A DNA stretch of 64,000 bases from Conus ventricosus (taxonomy: Eukaryota; Mollusca; Gastropoda; Neogastropoda; Conidae). This document shows positions 10,730 to 24,565 of the stretch, in pieces; the first letter of the stretch is position 1, and the number at the start of each line of letters is the position of its first letter. A program made the position numbers and the translations under genes. The notes below the pieces were generated by a model, which was not told the DNA's origin, did not search any database, and was given only the letters and a program-made list of their open reading frames with translations. The stretch spans positions 53,183,101 through 53,247,100 of the forward strand of contig CM031595.1 of assembly GCA_018398815.1 (NCBI GenBank), read 5' to 3'.

Positions 10730-13690
10730 ATTACATGAAATTTTTTGTATGATTGAAGTTTTTAAAAACATTGTTTAGAGTGATATTTGAAAAATAAGTG
10801 AATGCATACTTGTAGGATTGGGTTTTTTAAGTTTTGTAGAAATTTTTTGAGTTGGGTGTAAGGTGTACTATTGTAAAAAAGGGTAATGTAGTATATTTTG
10901 TAAAGCCTTAGAGAAATTCGTTTGATTAAGGCTATGAAGAAACTATTTTTATTATAAGGCTCGGGCGGGGGCGCCCGCTTAAAACCCCCCAAAAACACTA
11001 AAAATACCTTCTTAAATGATTCTCAAAAACATTATTGCCCTTGAAACCTTTGGGGGCTTTGGTCAGGTTTTGGTTTTTAAAAAAGGGAAACCCCCTAAAA
11101 ACAAAGTCATGAAAAAGAGGGGGGGGAGAAGAAGATGGTGGGTGGGTAGGTAGGAATATAACAAAACAAAAGGGGCTATCCCCAAATTTTTTAAAGATGG
11201 TACAGGGAAACGCTGCAGTCCCAAAAGAAAAAGAGGATCCAACAATTGAAAAACTAGCATGTGTTGCAATGTTCCGAGTCTACAAGAAACAGGAGTGGCC
11301 CACAGACCATTAAAATTTTGGATGACTGCATAACTTTCAAAAGCATGATGGACGGGAACAACCAAATAAAAAAAACCCAAACAACTTGAAAAAAAAAACT
11401 GTCCAATAGCCCTTGGAAAATGGGTAGCAGCATACGGAGCAAAGGGGCGTGAGGCTAAAAAACCCGGGATGGTAATCAAAAAGCTGTACTCATCAATGCA
11501 TATAACATCCGGACCCACACATAAAAAAAATGGACGGGACCTTTCGGGAGGAAATAGAACATGAATTTGTAGACTCTGTAAAACATGTAAGAGTTTAATG
11601 CACGCTCAAAATTTGTGGATCAACATGATACAAACCCCTCGGGAATTTGCTCTGGAAGTGTTTGGGGGTGAAAAACTTTTAGTGAAACTGAATCATAAAA
11701 CCCCCCAACACATCAGGAGGCAGGTGACATTTGGCAGGCACTCCCCTTTGCACCCTTAAACCACAATTCAAGCAGGCAGATGCGGAAACACTTCTTCATC
11801 ATGGAATGATCATTTTCCGTTTGTTTCGTTTACAGAAACTAGAAAGTTAAAACAAACGAACCAAAATACCCCATTCAATAAACAACAAGAAGGGGATATC
11901 AAGAACTTTAAGGATAGAAGATGCAAAAAGAAAAAAAGCTACGACCAAAAAAATCGTTCAACCCCTTTTTTTGGGGGAAGTGACAGGGAAAAACGGCCTA
12001 AAAGAAAAACCCAATGCCTAAAATTTGGGCAGAGAGAAAGAAAAAAACCCTTTTCCCCCGTTTTTAGCAAAAAAAAAAACCCCACACATCGAAAACTGAA
12101 CAAATCGAAAACGCAAAAACAAAAAAAACCAATTGGCAACAATTTTGTCTTCCTTTATTATGACAAAACAGACTCCTTCTGACACTTTTTGTCGCAGGAA
12201 GGAAATCACAAAACAAAGCAAACCCAGAACTTAAAACCGGTGGGTTCAAAAACTCAAGAAAAAATTTGGAAAAGGTCGTCTCACTTCAACGTCTCACTGC
12301 AGAGTGATAAAAAGAAATGGGGGAGAAAAAAAGAAAAAAATTTTGCCATTAAAACAACACTTCACTGAGAGGACATTGGGATGACATCACAGCATCTGAA
12401 CTGGAGACGAAATACGGATGCGCTAAGGATTGCCCCAGGACCAACAAAGTACGGATCAGATATCAACAGCTCTCAAAAGATGAGAAACCCAACTCTTCGT
12501 CTCTACCGGGAGATTTTTTCAGTAAACTATGTCCCAACGACTGGACACACAACTACCTAAAAGCTTTAAAAACCCAGGGAAAGATCATTTTTGGCTTAAT
12601 GAATACCACATACTAACTGTGAAAAATATACAGGAGCTAAAGGGATAAGTGAAAGAAAACCGAAAGAGTTTCATAAAATTGACAAATCCCCCCATAAAAT
12701 TAAAGAGGCTACAGTACGGGTAAAAGGACATGGGAAAATGTGGTCGCTTTTCCCTTTGAAGAAATATGAAGGACCAAAAAGGAAAAGCACTACTGTTGCA
12801 GTAGATCGGAAGCCACACAACAAATCCAGGCCACCTCAGGAACTACTCTGTGACTATGGGTCAGCAAACATTTACACGAGGGATAGCAGCAGCACTTCGG
12901 GTGCAAACCGTCACCTATGATTGGGGGAGATTGGACTCTGACCCCTAAACTTCCAGGGGTTTAACCTCAAGGGTTTTCCATTTCTCCCTTTTGGACAATA
13001 TTTACACAAAAGGGCCCTTTGCAACTTCAACAAAAATGGAATTGCTGGGTGTTACATTACAGAGGGGCCGATCTAAAAAAATATCAAAAAATGCTGAAAA
13101 AAGAAGGAAAGCTTCAGCAACATTGAACAACATTGCCAGGGTGTAAAAAAGGGATCGTGCTCAACCCTACAAAAGCCCAACATTAGTGACGCAGCAGGGG
13201 GAAAAGGAGGCTAAAGCGCAGCCAGCCATTCCCCCCGGGGGGAAAAATACCGACGGGGTAAAATATGCATGTCGGTTTTTTTCAAAAAAAAGAATCTTTA
13301 AACTTTTTCTTTCTTTCACCTGGGTATTATCCCGGGAAAACCCCTATATCTTTGTTTATTTTATCTTTTTTAATTCAGTCTTAAAAAACCAGGGGCCCTC
13401 AAAAGGGCATATTTTGACCTACACAACGATACGGTAAAGCTGATTGAAGGGGAAATCTTTTTCGCGGACTTACAAAGGTGATTGGGGTTAAAGGGAGGCC
13501 TTCACTTTTTTTATTATCATAGGATACTAGCAAAGGGTACGAAAAAAAAATTGCCTTTTTAAATGGTGTTTTTGGATCATCATTTGCATTTTAAAAACCC
13601 CTTGCCAAAGCATTAAAAATTTTCTCACTACCCCCAGTACGTCTTTGGGAAACAATTGATTGAAAAGTTAAGGCTTTTTCAAAGCGAAGT
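10730..13690. other. No gene recognised
   Basis: Mixed-composition sequence, more complex than its surroundings, notably 11500-12950. Short frames such as 12738-12920 on the plus strand show no family I recognise. It could be unique host DNA or an old transposon blurred by sequence errors. Confidence 0.4.
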
Positions 13691-13699
13691 AAGGCACGT

Positions 13700-13900
13700 T
13701 TTTGATTTTTACATTTGATTAAGCCATGATTATTGTAGATCGACCTAACCGTATCAAACTCGAGTGCCGAATGCCCAAAGATGCTCAGAGAAGAAACTTC
13801 ACTGCTAAAGTTGTTTCACTGCGAACAAAACAAAAAATTTGGGGTTTTTCTGATTTCCGAGTATTGCGACAATTTCGATACTTCCTACAACAGAAGAAGA
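13700..13900 (+). repeat. Left arm of a dispersed inverted repeat
   Basis: Shares TTACATTTGATTAAGCC, a GATCGACC/GTCGACC block, CAGAGAA and CTAAAGTTGTTTCACTGC, in order, with the reverse complement of 17480-17710. The two arms enclose about 3.6 kb of microsatellite-rich sequence. Confidence 0.65.
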
Positions 13901-14179
13901 CAATTTTGAGCTGACACGACAGTAAAAGCATAAACGATAAAATGAAAACCAGAATTGACAGCGGGTAAGCGCTCAATCGCTTGTTTTTTTTTTTCATTGA
14001 CCTTCCGTTCTTTGCAGCCCCTTTCCCATTGTTATCCATTAGTCTGCTTTCATTGTTTTTGTTTTGTAGATCACGCTCTCCCCCCCCCATTTTCATTTTT
14101 TTGGATTGGTAGATTTGTGACATGGCCAAAGCGAGTTAATTGCCTTTACGAATCACACCACTGACTTATTAAAAAGCAC

Positions 14180-14491
14180 CGGAAAGCCACACACACCCAC
14201 ACACACACCCCAAAACAACACACAACACACCACACCACACACCACACGCACACCACACACCAACAACACACACCCCACACGCATGCATGCTGCATGCACA
14301 CATTCCATCCCCCCGCCCACACCATACAAAATGTTTACATAAGCAAACATACAGGGTTTGTCCAATCCTCTTCACTTCCATCTCATGTTTTTCCCATGTG
14401 CCTATTTGGCAATAACTGCATTCATTTGCGGAAGTTTTAAAGAAATTTATCCTTCTTCTCTTTGATATGCACCAACACAATAGAGCAGATA

Positions 14492-14528
<37 letters not shown>

Positions 14529-14640
14529 ACACACACACACACACACAAAACACCAACAACCACACCAACCACACACACCCCCACACACAACACGCGCGCG
14601 CGCACAAAACATGCACACACTGATGCACACCGTTTTCTTT
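14180..14640. repeat. CA-rich microsatellite pair
   Basis: CA/CCA runs at 14190-14300 and (CA)n at 14493-14620. They are separated by about 190 bp of unremarkable sequence. Confidence 0.85.
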
Positions 14641-14919
14641 TTCACTTTTTTTCGATTATATAAAAAAGGATAAAGAAAAAAAAAAAAAATTAGAATATGG
14701 ATGAACAGTAAGGATTTAGGTCAGCCTCTTAAATCTGGCTTCAACCGATGCAGTTTTTAATTTCCTTAAAATAACTCTTTCACAGACACTTTTTGCAGCA
14801 ATACCACACTACTTACATGTTGGCTTTTGTAGACTCTCTTTCAGTTACGAGTACTGACGACTGCTGTTATACTCGGATCACAAAATTCTAACTTAGGTGA
14901 AACTTGGCACACACAACTC

Positions 14920-15270
14920 TCTCTCCTCTCTCTCCCTCTTCTCCTCTCTCTCTTCCTCGCCCTCCTCTCTCTCTCTCTCTCTCTCTCCCCCCGCACAGGG
15001 TTATTTAGGGATAATGGTCTGTCTTGTGCAAAATGTCTTTTTGAGAACCGTTGTCATTTTTCACTGAAATTTTTTTTCCTTTTGTTATTTATACTTTTTA
15101 ATAATTTGTTTCTGGTTTCCTATAAAACAAAATTGGACCAAAAACAGTCTTATTCAAAAAATTAAAACCTATTCTTTTGACAAATAAATTCATTTTATTT
15201 TCTCTCCTCTCTCCCTCTCTCCTCTCCCTCCCTCTCTCTTCCCCTCTCCTCTCTCTCCTCACTCACTCAC
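14920..15270. repeat. (CT)n pyrimidine tracts
   Basis: CTCTCT-rich tracts at 14920-14992 and 15195-15270 flank AT-rich filler. Confidence 0.85.
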
Positions 15271-15279
15271 TCCTCGGGT

Positions 15280-16040
15280 TGTGTGTGTGTGTGTGGTGTG
15301 TTTTTGTGTGGTTTTTTAGGTTTTGAGTGTGTGTGGGGTGGGGTGTGTGGTGTGTGTGGTGGGTGGTTGTGGTGTGTGTGTGGTGTGTAAACCGGGGCAT
15401 TAAAAGATACTGTAATTTTAATTTCAACAAAAACCAAATTAAGTCGCACTTCAAAAACAAACATCGGGACAATCCCTTTCCCACCAATTAAATAAAACCG
15501 AAAATCTACCTATTTGGGTGTAGACTTTGACAGGGGTGTGGTGTGTGTGTGTGTGTTGTTTGTTTTTGGTGTGTGTGGGTTTGTGTGACTTGATGCATAC
15601 GTGCAGACGCCGCATTGTGTGGTGGTGTGTGTTTGTGGTTTGGTGTGTGTGTGTGTGTGTTGTTGGGTTTGTGTGTTTTGTTGGTTGTGTGCTACGGGTA
15701 TGTGCGGGAGTGGGGGGTGGTGGTGCGGTGCGTACGTGGCTTGGTGCGCGTGTGCGTCGTCCCAGTGTATGTGTGTGTGTGCGCGGCGCACGTTGTGTGT
15801 GGTGTGTGTGCGTGCGTGCTGGGCGTGCGTGCGTGCGTGTGCGTGGCGTGTGCGTGGTGTGGGGTGTTGTGGGTGGAGTGTGTGTCTTGTTTGTTTGTGG
15901 TGCATGCGTGGTGCTGTGTGCAAGAAGAAGAGAGAGAGAGAGAGAAGAGGAAGAGGAGAGGAGGGGAAAAGAGAGAGACAGACAGACAAAAACAGAGAGA
16001 GAGACAAGACAGAAAAGACAAAAGAAGAGACGACGGACAG
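15280..16040. repeat. GT-rich then GA-rich microsatellite block
   Basis: (GT)n with GGTG interruptions spans 15280-15385 and 15535-15920, followed directly by (GA)n-rich sequence at 15920-16050. The long frames here are repeat artefacts. Confidence 0.85.
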
Positions 16041-16589
16041 AGAGAGACAAGGACGAGACAAACGCGCAAGAAAATGGCTCAGTTTTCTAAAGAATCCTGC
16101 ACGCGTCCCCTCGCACGTGAGGGCCTTTCTAGTCGTCTAACGTTAAACGGTTTCACCCATTTTTGCTAACACACTCTACGCCTACACATATATCGTCTTT
16201 CCAAGTGACTCACTACCAACAGCATGCAAAGGGACCATCCTAAAACACTCATTCAGACCAGAACAAAAAACGTGAGCACACCAAACGTTTGGGGGGTTTT
16301 GTTTTCATCTTTCACCGCCACATCCGACCAAAATGACACACGGGTGCATGAGGGAGGGGAATCCGCTGGGAAGTCCATCTTCGGATCCCAAAATCCCCCT
16401 TTGGGCGGGGCAAAATGGTGTAAGGCGTTATCTGTTCGTCCCTTCTTTTTTAATTGTTTAAACGTATTTGCCCCTGCCTGGAGAAGACCCATCAGATCGA
16501 AACGAGTCGTGGCTTTTTGTAATTTGCGTTTTCTTCTTTTTTCGTGACCTTTAAACTTGCTTTTGTTCTTGTTTCAATTTATGTCCCAT

Positions 16590-16800
16590 GTCACCCCATT
16601 TTTAAAACCGGTACACCAAGTCAGTGGTTCACCTCTTTTTTTGACACCATGGCACCAAAGTCAGTGGTTTAAAAACCCCCCTATTCTGACCCCATGTGCA
16701 CCAAAGTCAGTGTTTCGCCCCCCATTTTGACCTATATACCCCAAAAGGGCAGTGGGTAAACCCCAGTTACACTAGGGACCCCAAAGTCATGGTTTGCCCG
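16590..16800. repeat. Tandem repeat, period roughly 45 bp
   Basis: Four or five units contain CACCAAAGTCAGTGGTT followed by CCCC and TTTTGAC. A further related unit, inverted, lies at about 17705-17760 near the right arm of the inverted repeat. Confidence 0.7.
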
Positions 16801-16809
16801 GATGGGTGT

Positions 16810-17235
16810 TACGGTGTTGTGGTGTTTTGGGGTGTGGTTGTGTGTTGTGTTTTGGTTTGTGTGTGTGTTGGGGGTTTTGGGTGTGTGTGTGTGTTGTGGT
16901 TTGTGTGTGGGGTTTTGTGTGTGTGTGTGTGTGTGGGGTGTGGTGGGGGTGTGTGTTTGTGCGGTGTGATATCTGCCTGATATATTGGGCATACAAGTGC
17001 AGGAAGAAGGATCAATTTTTTAAAATTGTGAAAAAGAGGCAAGGTTATTGCACAAGCTAGGCACATCAAATCATGAAGGAAGTGGGGAGATTCTGGTAAA
17101 CCATGTATTTTGCTTATTAAACAAGTTCGCTGTGTGTGGGGGGGTTTTGGAGTGTGCATGCTGCTGCGTGTGTGTGTGGTTGTGGTGTGTGTTGGTTGGT
17201 GTGTGTGTGTGTTGGTGTGGTGTGTGCTTTCCTTT
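16810..17235. repeat. GT-rich microsatellites
   Basis: (GT)n tracts at 16815-16965 and 17130-17230 with unique-looking sequence between them. Confidence 0.85.
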
Positions 17236-17479
17236 TTTTCCATAAAAAGTCAGTGGGTGATTTCATAACAGCAATTAAAACCTTGGGGCCAATCAAAAAA
17301 CTACCGATGCAAAATATGAATGAAGGACGGGGGATCTAAAAAAAACACAATGAAAGCAAACTAATGATGAAAAAGGGAAATTTGCGCAAAAGAACGGGAA
17401 GGTAAGTAAAACAAAACAAGCAAATTGACGCCTTCCTGCTGTCAATTTTTGGTTGACAAATGCATCGTTCACAGCTTCA

Positions 17480-17710
17480 CGTCCGTCAGCATCAAAATTT
17501 ACTTTTTTCGATGAAGGGGAAATAACGAAGTAGTCACAATCACATCAGGAAATCAGGCCCAAATTCGGATGCTTTCGTTCAGCAGTGAAACAACTTTAGC
17601 ACCGACAGTTTTTCTCTGACGCCATCTTGGTTTCACTTCCGGGCACCGGTTCGATACGTTTTGGTCGACATCAAAAAATTTTCGGCTTAATCAAATGTAA
17701 AAAAAACCAA
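17480..17710 (-). repeat. Right arm of a dispersed inverted repeat
   Basis: On the minus strand this matches 13700-13900 in the order of conserved words. It contains CGCCATCTTGG and ACTTCCGG (reading plus), reminiscent of YY1 and ETS sites. Confidence 0.65.
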
Positions 17711-17824
17711 AAACGGTGTCAGAAAAAGGGTGAAAAACCCCTGACTTTGGTGCACGTTAAAAACAGTCGGAGCACGGGCTATGCTCCTAGTCTGCATACG
17801 AAAAAGCAAACTGATGAAGAAAGA

Positions 17825-17997
17825 ACCACCACACACACCACAACACACACACCACACACACACACACACACACACCACATCCGTCAAACGGGCGTTTAAA
17901 TTTGATTTATCTATCTCAATCTCCGTCTGTCATCCGTAAATCTGTCCGTCTTTTCTGTCGTCTGAGTGTCTGTCTGTCTCTCTTCCTCCCCCCCCCC

Positions 17998-18028
<31 letters not shown>

Positions 18029-18720
18029 CCCCAATGATCAAAGGCTTTTTTGGGGGTCCATCGCAGCTTCAGACCCGGCAAATCACGGAAGGCAGAATCT
18101 GCTGGCAAGTGTAAATTAATAGATCCATCACAACCAAAGGGGGAAAACCGCTGTACTTTTTCTTCTTCAGTTCTTTCTGTTGCTTAGGTCTAAGCGTGGT
18201 GGTGCGTGTTTCCCGGGGGTGCTGCGCGCGCGTGTGCGTGCGTGCATGGCGGGGGTGTGTGTGTGTGTTTGTGTGGGGTGTGTGTGTGTGGTGGGTTGTG
18301 TGTGTGACGTTCTCTTTGGTTACATGAGTTAAAAGTGACAACGGGAAAAGCCGGGAATGGAACAACTGTTTCAAAGTCCTTTAAAAATTTGGGCTCGTCC
18401 CGGGGGGGAGGAGTTAGAGCCCGGGCACGCAACTTCACCCCCGCTTGCCCATGCGCACGCACTCTGACCACTTGCACCCCGTTCCCTTCAGGCAGAGACT
18501 TTAGGGAAGATTTAGTGATGTCAATTTTTCCTACAACCAGGACAATAACAATGTCTTGTACTCACCTTTTTTTTTTACACACATACAATTGCGCGCTCCA
18601 ACACACCCCACACCACAACACACACAAACACACACACCCCACACCCCACACACCAAAACACCAGCACGCAGCACGCCGCACAGAACCCCGCAGCAGGCAG
18701 GGCACGCAACACAGTCTAAC
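17825..18720. repeat. Microsatellite cluster (CA, poly-C, GT)
   Basis: CA-rich at 17825-17878, a poly-C/CA tract at 17985-18030, GT-rich at 18200-18310 and CA/CCA-rich at 18598-18670. No gene is supported between them. Confidence 0.8.
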
Positions 18721-18789
18721 CTTTTGTATTAATTGTTTGAATAGTTTGTATTTTAAAAATTTCCCGTGTTGTTCTGTTGTCATTTTTTA

Positions 18790-19037
18790 TTTTGGTAATT
18801 GGTTAATATTATTTTGTTTTTTTTTTTAAAAATTATATTTTGTTGAATTTTGGGGATTAAAATTATTTTAATAAAAATTTAGTGTTTTTTTTTTTAATTT
18901 TGAAAAAAAATTAATTGGAAAAAAAGAGTAAAAAATATTATAATGAAAGGATTTTTTGGGAAAAATTTGAAGGAAAAATAAAAAAGAAGATATGAAAATA
19001 GTTTTTAAAATAAATATATTGGTATTATAATTAGGTG

Positions 19038-19074
<37 letters not shown>

Positions 19075-19097
19075 AAAAAGAAGAAGAAAAGAAAGAG

Positions 19098-19141
<44 letters not shown>

Positions 19142-19228
19142 AAAAAGATAGGTGAAGAGAAGATAAAAAAAATGAAATTAAGGGTTGTGTTTGGTGGGTT
19201 GGGTTTGGGTTGTTGGGGGGGGGGGGGT

Positions 19229-19263
<35 letters not shown>

Positions 19264-20469
19264 GGGGGGGGGGGGGGGGGGGGTTGGGTGTTTTGGTGTT
19301 GGGGGGTGGGTTGGTTAATTTTTTGTTTATTTTGGTGTTTATTTTTGTTATGATAATTTATTGGAAAAATTAAAAGTTTTTTAAATTTTGTAATTTTAAA
19401 AAGATTTTAAAAATTTGGGTTAATTTAGGGAAATTTTTAAAAAATTAAATGAGTTGGGAAAATATATTTATTTAAAAAAAAAAAGATGGAGTGTTTTTAA
19501 AAAATTTAAATATTTGATATAAAAAAAAAAAATTTAAATTAAAATTTGTAATAATATTAAAAAATTTAAATAATTGAGTAGTTTAAATTATTAAAAAATT
19601 TAACAACAAAAGTTCCCCCTCCCGTCCAGGGAAAAAATCAACAAAACATTTTTCACAACACGTTTCCCTCCAGTCCCTCATAATTATCATACACCCAAAA
19701 ATTTCACATACCTTTGCCCCTCCACGTCCAATCGATAATTTTCCCCTACAAAATATTTACACATACCGTCGCCCTTTTACTAATGTCAATTACCCAACAA
19801 CATCTGCACATGCGCGGCCCCCCTTCTCAAATCAAAATGACAATACAAACTTAGGAAAGGCACATGCATTTTCTTTCCCTGTTATTCTTCTTTCCCATTT
19901 TCATCTTGCCTTCCTTTCCCTTTTTCTTTCTTTCTTTTTTTTTTTTTCTATTGGGAGTCTGCTTTTCTTTTTTTCTCTCTTTCTTTTTCTCTACGTGCCT
20001 TTTTTTCTGTCTTCTTTTTTCTTTTTACAGTCTTTCTCTCTTTCCACTCTTTTTTCTGTCTTTTACTTCGTTTTTCCGTTCTCCTTTTTTCCCCCCAGAT
20101 AACAGTAACATGGTCACAAAAACCAAACAACGAAATAAGAAACCTACGCTTTGTATCAAACCCCAACACCGAGAATGTCCTTATTTTCACAACACACAGA
20201 TTGTTTGGTGGACTGAGTTTGGGGTTTCTAACTGGAACAAAAGGGGATGGAGGGAAACCCCCATTAAATAAAAAAAGGGAAGGGGGGGAGTTTAAAAAAA
20301 TTTTTCTGCGAGGGAAAAAAACAGGAGGGTTTGGGGAAAGAAAAGAGAGAGAGAGAGAAGAGAGAGAAGGGGAGAGAAAAGAGAGAGGGGAAAAAAAAAA
20401 AGAAAGAAAAAAAGAAAAGGGAAAAAGGAAAAAAAGAAAAAAAAAAAAAAAAAAGGGGAAAAAAGGCCC

Positions 20470-20507
<38 letters not shown>

Positions 20508-20718
20508 TTAAAAGTACCCGGGGAGAAAAAAAAAACCTTTTTTTTTCCCCCCCAAAAAACCAAAAAAAAAACCCCACCCAAAACCCCCCCCCCCCCCACC
20601 CACCACCCCCCCCCCCAAAAACCCCTCTCCTTTTCCTCCTCCCCCCCCCCCCCCACCCCCCCCCCCCCTCCCCCAAAAACCCCACCCCCCGCCCCCGCCC
20701 CCTGCCCCCCCCGCCCCC

Positions 20719-20765
<47 letters not shown>

Positions 20766-21423
20766 ACCTCCTCTCTCTCCCCCTCTCTCTCTCCTCTCTC
20801 CTCTCTCTCTCTCTCTCTCCCCCAACCCCCCAAACAACCAACCACCACACCCCCCCACCATTCCCCCACCCAACACCCCCCAACAACACGCCCCCTTCGG
20901 GTTTTTGATGGGAAGATAATGGGGCAATTAAAAAAACTACCAAACCTTTTTTTCTTCCCAAACAACAACCCCCAAACCACAACACCACACACCCAAAAAA
21001 ACACACAAAAAAAAAAAATAAATTTACCTATTTTTTAAAAAAAAAAAAAAAAAATAAAAAAAAAAAAAAAAATAAAAAATGAAAAGAACTACACAACCAA
21101 CACACACACACCAAAACAAACCCAAAAAACAAAAACAACAAAACACAACAACAACAAAAAATCTTCTCAAACCCCCTCTTCCACTCTCCTCTTCTCTCTC
21201 TTCTCTACACAAACAAAAAAAAAAAAAAAAAAAAAAAAAACTACCCAACAACAACAAAAAACAACAACCTACCTGTACCAAACCCGTAATTAGATCATAG
21301 ATGTTTTCATACATTTTATTTTTTCTTTTTTTTTCCTCCTTTTTTTTTGAAAAACCTTTTATTTATTCAAAAGTTAAAAATAAAAAAAAAAACAACAAAA
21401 AATGCCTCCCCCCCCCCCCCCCG

Positions 21424-21464
<41 letters not shown>

Positions 21465-21480
21465 AAAAAAAAAAAAATCT
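18790..21480. other. Extreme homopolymer and low-complexity sequence
   Basis: Poly-A tracts at 19037-19140, poly-G at 19215-19285, T/C-rich sequence at 19860-20100, then A-rich and C-rich blocks at 20280-21470. Only 19620-19860 and 20095-20260 look like ordinary sequence, and no gene is visible there. Confidence 0.7.
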
Positions 21481-21789
21481 GCATGTCCCCATTTTTATCT
21501 TTTTTTTTAAAAATGGGCACACGTACCGGCATGTACACAAAATAATAAGGGGTTTTTTAAAAGATTTCTTAAACCATCGACCCATCGAAGTATGGGATTC
21601 GAAAAAATTAAATTGTACAGACACACTTTAATTTACGATTTTTTTCTCGGGCTCCAAGGTCACGGATCACTTTAAAAAAGTAAACAAAAAAAAGATACAG
21701 CGCTTATTTTGAAAATACATTCATACATTCATACAGCACAGTAATATAAGTACAAAATTAACCAATCCCCGTTAAAATAGGGAAACCCT

Positions 21790-24565
21790 TTTTTTTGGTA
21801 GGGAGCGTTCATCCCATCGACATTAAATTTTTCCATTTATATCATAAATTTTTGCTCCTTTAAACACATGTTTTCATTGGGTTTGGGTTTGTTATTTTTA
21901 CTTTATGATGAAATATTTTCCCTTAAAATTTTCAGGTCTGCAAATTTGGTTTTGTTTTTTCATCCGTGCCAAATAATAAAATCTCCCCATTTAAAGGGGT
22001 AATCTTTCACAGTTGGAACAATTAACTTGTAGAGCTCTTTTAAGGTCTTTCCAGAAGCCCTGTGAAACTCACATTTCCCCCAATAATGGTTAATGAGTCT
22101 TTTTTTCCCATACAAATTACATTTGTCGCAAACAACAACTCATACTTTCAGCACACTTTGTTTAAAAAAAACTGTGGGATATCAATTTTGGAAACCACTT
22201 CATTTTGTTTTTTTTGATTTTCTTTAAACTTTTTCAGTACCTACCAGTCAAAAAGGTATATCAAGACGTTGTTCCCATTTGAAAAGGGGCTTATGTTAAA
22301 AAAACTTCATATTCTACCATAATATCGAAACAGGTTTTCCCTTAGTAACACTACAGATTTTTTGAATCTAAAGTTTTAACATTACCAAGTTCCTCTAATT
22401 CATCTTCTTTTTTTTGCGTAAGCTTTGATCGAACCACACAGCTTATAAATTTAGAAAAATTTCCTGAAAAATTCCCCCTTTTTTTCTGACAAAATTCATT
22501 GTGGCTTACAAAATTTCCACCCGTGAGTAAATGTTTAAAAAAAAATACATTTTCCATCCATTTCTTTTAAAAGAATGATTTTTTTTTTTTCCACTTTTGA
22601 ATTTCCCCATTACAAAAAATAGTTCATGGCAAATCTGTACTTTCGTAAACTCTACCTGTTTGCAGAAACCCTTTTATATGCTTGAAAAACCCTTCCCAAA
22701 ATTGTTAATGAAACTGTTTTCAGTAAATCTATCAGACCATATGCCTCAAGAATACTTATTCGGGGCATAAGAAAGTAAAATTATTTTTTCCCCCACTATT
22801 GTACTGTACCTTTTCCTTATCCAGGGGATGTCAAGGGGCTGATGTAAAATTTTCAGGTCGGGGAAACCTAAAACCCCCCCTTCGTATATAGTACCGAGTA
22901 TTTTCTTTTAATTTTATCATTTTTTTTTGTTCCAAACAAAATTTTAAACACTTTTTCGTTAAAGTAGGGAACGGGGAGGTAAAAAGGGCCATAATAAAAA
23001 AAGAAAAACAAGGGCCCCCAAAAACCCCCCCAAAACCCCCCCAAACCGCCCCCCCCCCCAACCAAACGCCCCCCCCCCAAATTTTTTTCCCCCTAAAAAC
23101 AATTTTTCCCTCCAAAAAAAACCCCCCTTACCCCCAAAAAAAACCCCCCCCCCCCCCCCCCCCCCCCGGGGGCGCCAAACTGCACCCCCCCCCCCCCCTT
23201 TTTTCGTACTTGCCTTTATTTTGTTTTGTGCCACTTCAACACAAACAAAACAAATAAATATGGAGAAAAGGGTTTTTCCCCTTGGCGCAACCCTTCCAAT
23301 TGAAAAACATAGACACTTTCCCGACATTACGTGACTTTACTTTTTCGAAAAAGATAAATAATCCACGTTGAAATTCCTTTCCAATCCAAAATTTCGCCAA
23401 ATTTATTCATATAACCAGTTTTAAATGAATCGAAAGCTTTCCCCAAAAAAGACAAAATTTAAAAACCCCCGTACGATTCCTTCTAAATAAGAAATTTAAA
23501 AAGTAATTGTTCTTAAACTACATCTATATACTACCTGGAACGAATCCCTTTTGGGCCTCGTTATGGTTTTGGTAAAACCATTTTTACTCTGTTTGCGATA
23601 CGGCTGAAGCAATTTTGTAGGTTACTTTTTGAAGTGAGATGGCTCCATTCTTCAAAAATTCTCGCGGTTTTTTCTCCTTTTGGGGACCAATAATTATTCC
23701 TTCTTTTTTTTGGGTTTTAGACATTCCTCCATTACTGTACCCCTCATTTGAGAACGGGCAACAAAATCTCCTAAATGTCCCAAAAAAATTTAAGAAATTT
23801 ACTGTCTACCATCTTTCCAGGGCTCTTACATTTTCCCTTTTTTTTAGGACTTTTGGGGGCTTTTTCTAAAGGATTTTAAACCCTCCAACTGTTTGGATTC
23901 TAGCGACTGAGTTTGGCAGGTTACTACAAAATTTTCCCAAACTCAATAACTTACTCCTTTTCTGTGAAAAGTTTTCAAATAGTTCTTTGCTCTTTTAACT
24001 ATCTCCGTTCTGTCAGAGTTTTTCCTTGGTCCGGGCAAATTAAACATTCTTTTTTCTTTCAAAACCTTTTTCCTTCCCAGTAACAAAAAAATTTTCTCAT
24101 TTTTTCCCCGTAGAGCCATTTTGGGTTGTCGAATCATTTAATCCGTCAATTTTCGTTTTCCTTTTAAATCACTCGCCTTCCTTTTCGTTTTTTCAAGATC
24201 TCACAGTCTTTTCCAGTAAGCCATTTTTTTTTTCCAAAACTTGTATTGCTTTTTTCAATTTGTTTTTCTTTTTCATTTTTATTTTGCGAATACTGAATGT
24301 TTTTGTGCGCCTGTTTCCATAATCAAATTTTTAAAAAAATTGCTGAAATTGAGAAAAATTTATCATTTAGGATATTACTGACAAGTGTTTAAATTTTAAA
24401 GGGAATTTAACTATTTCCCTTTTTTAAATTTTAAAATTTCATTTACCAAATTTCATTTTGTTTGTCTCTCAAAAAGAAGAATTAAATTTCCAGAACCTTT
24501 ATGCCTCCTCTTTTTTAAAAGCAACATTAAAGATATCAAAGATGATCTGTCTTGTATCCAAACAA
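21790..24565 (-). pseudogene. Degraded copy of the L1/Tx1-like LINE 3' part
   Basis: Matches the clean minus-strand LINE at 31890-34142 along its length and continues about 800 bp further toward the LINE 3' end. The far part corresponds to the last coding region of the plus-strand copy near 39400. Reading frames are destroyed by dense indels. The element stops at AAAATGTCAGCA, the same point at which the clean copy is interrupted. Confidence 0.75.

Noticed and set aside
11063..11518. 151-codon minus-strand frame
   Set aside because: Hydrophobic composition comes from A/T runs. No family is recognised, and it lies in the low-accuracy patch where frames are unreliable.
15451..16169. Frames of 180-200 codons on both strands
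   Set aside because: They are produced by GT and GA tracts.
19948..21038. Frames of 235-352 codons on both strands
   Set aside because: They come from poly-purine, poly-C and poly-G runs in the low-accuracy patch.
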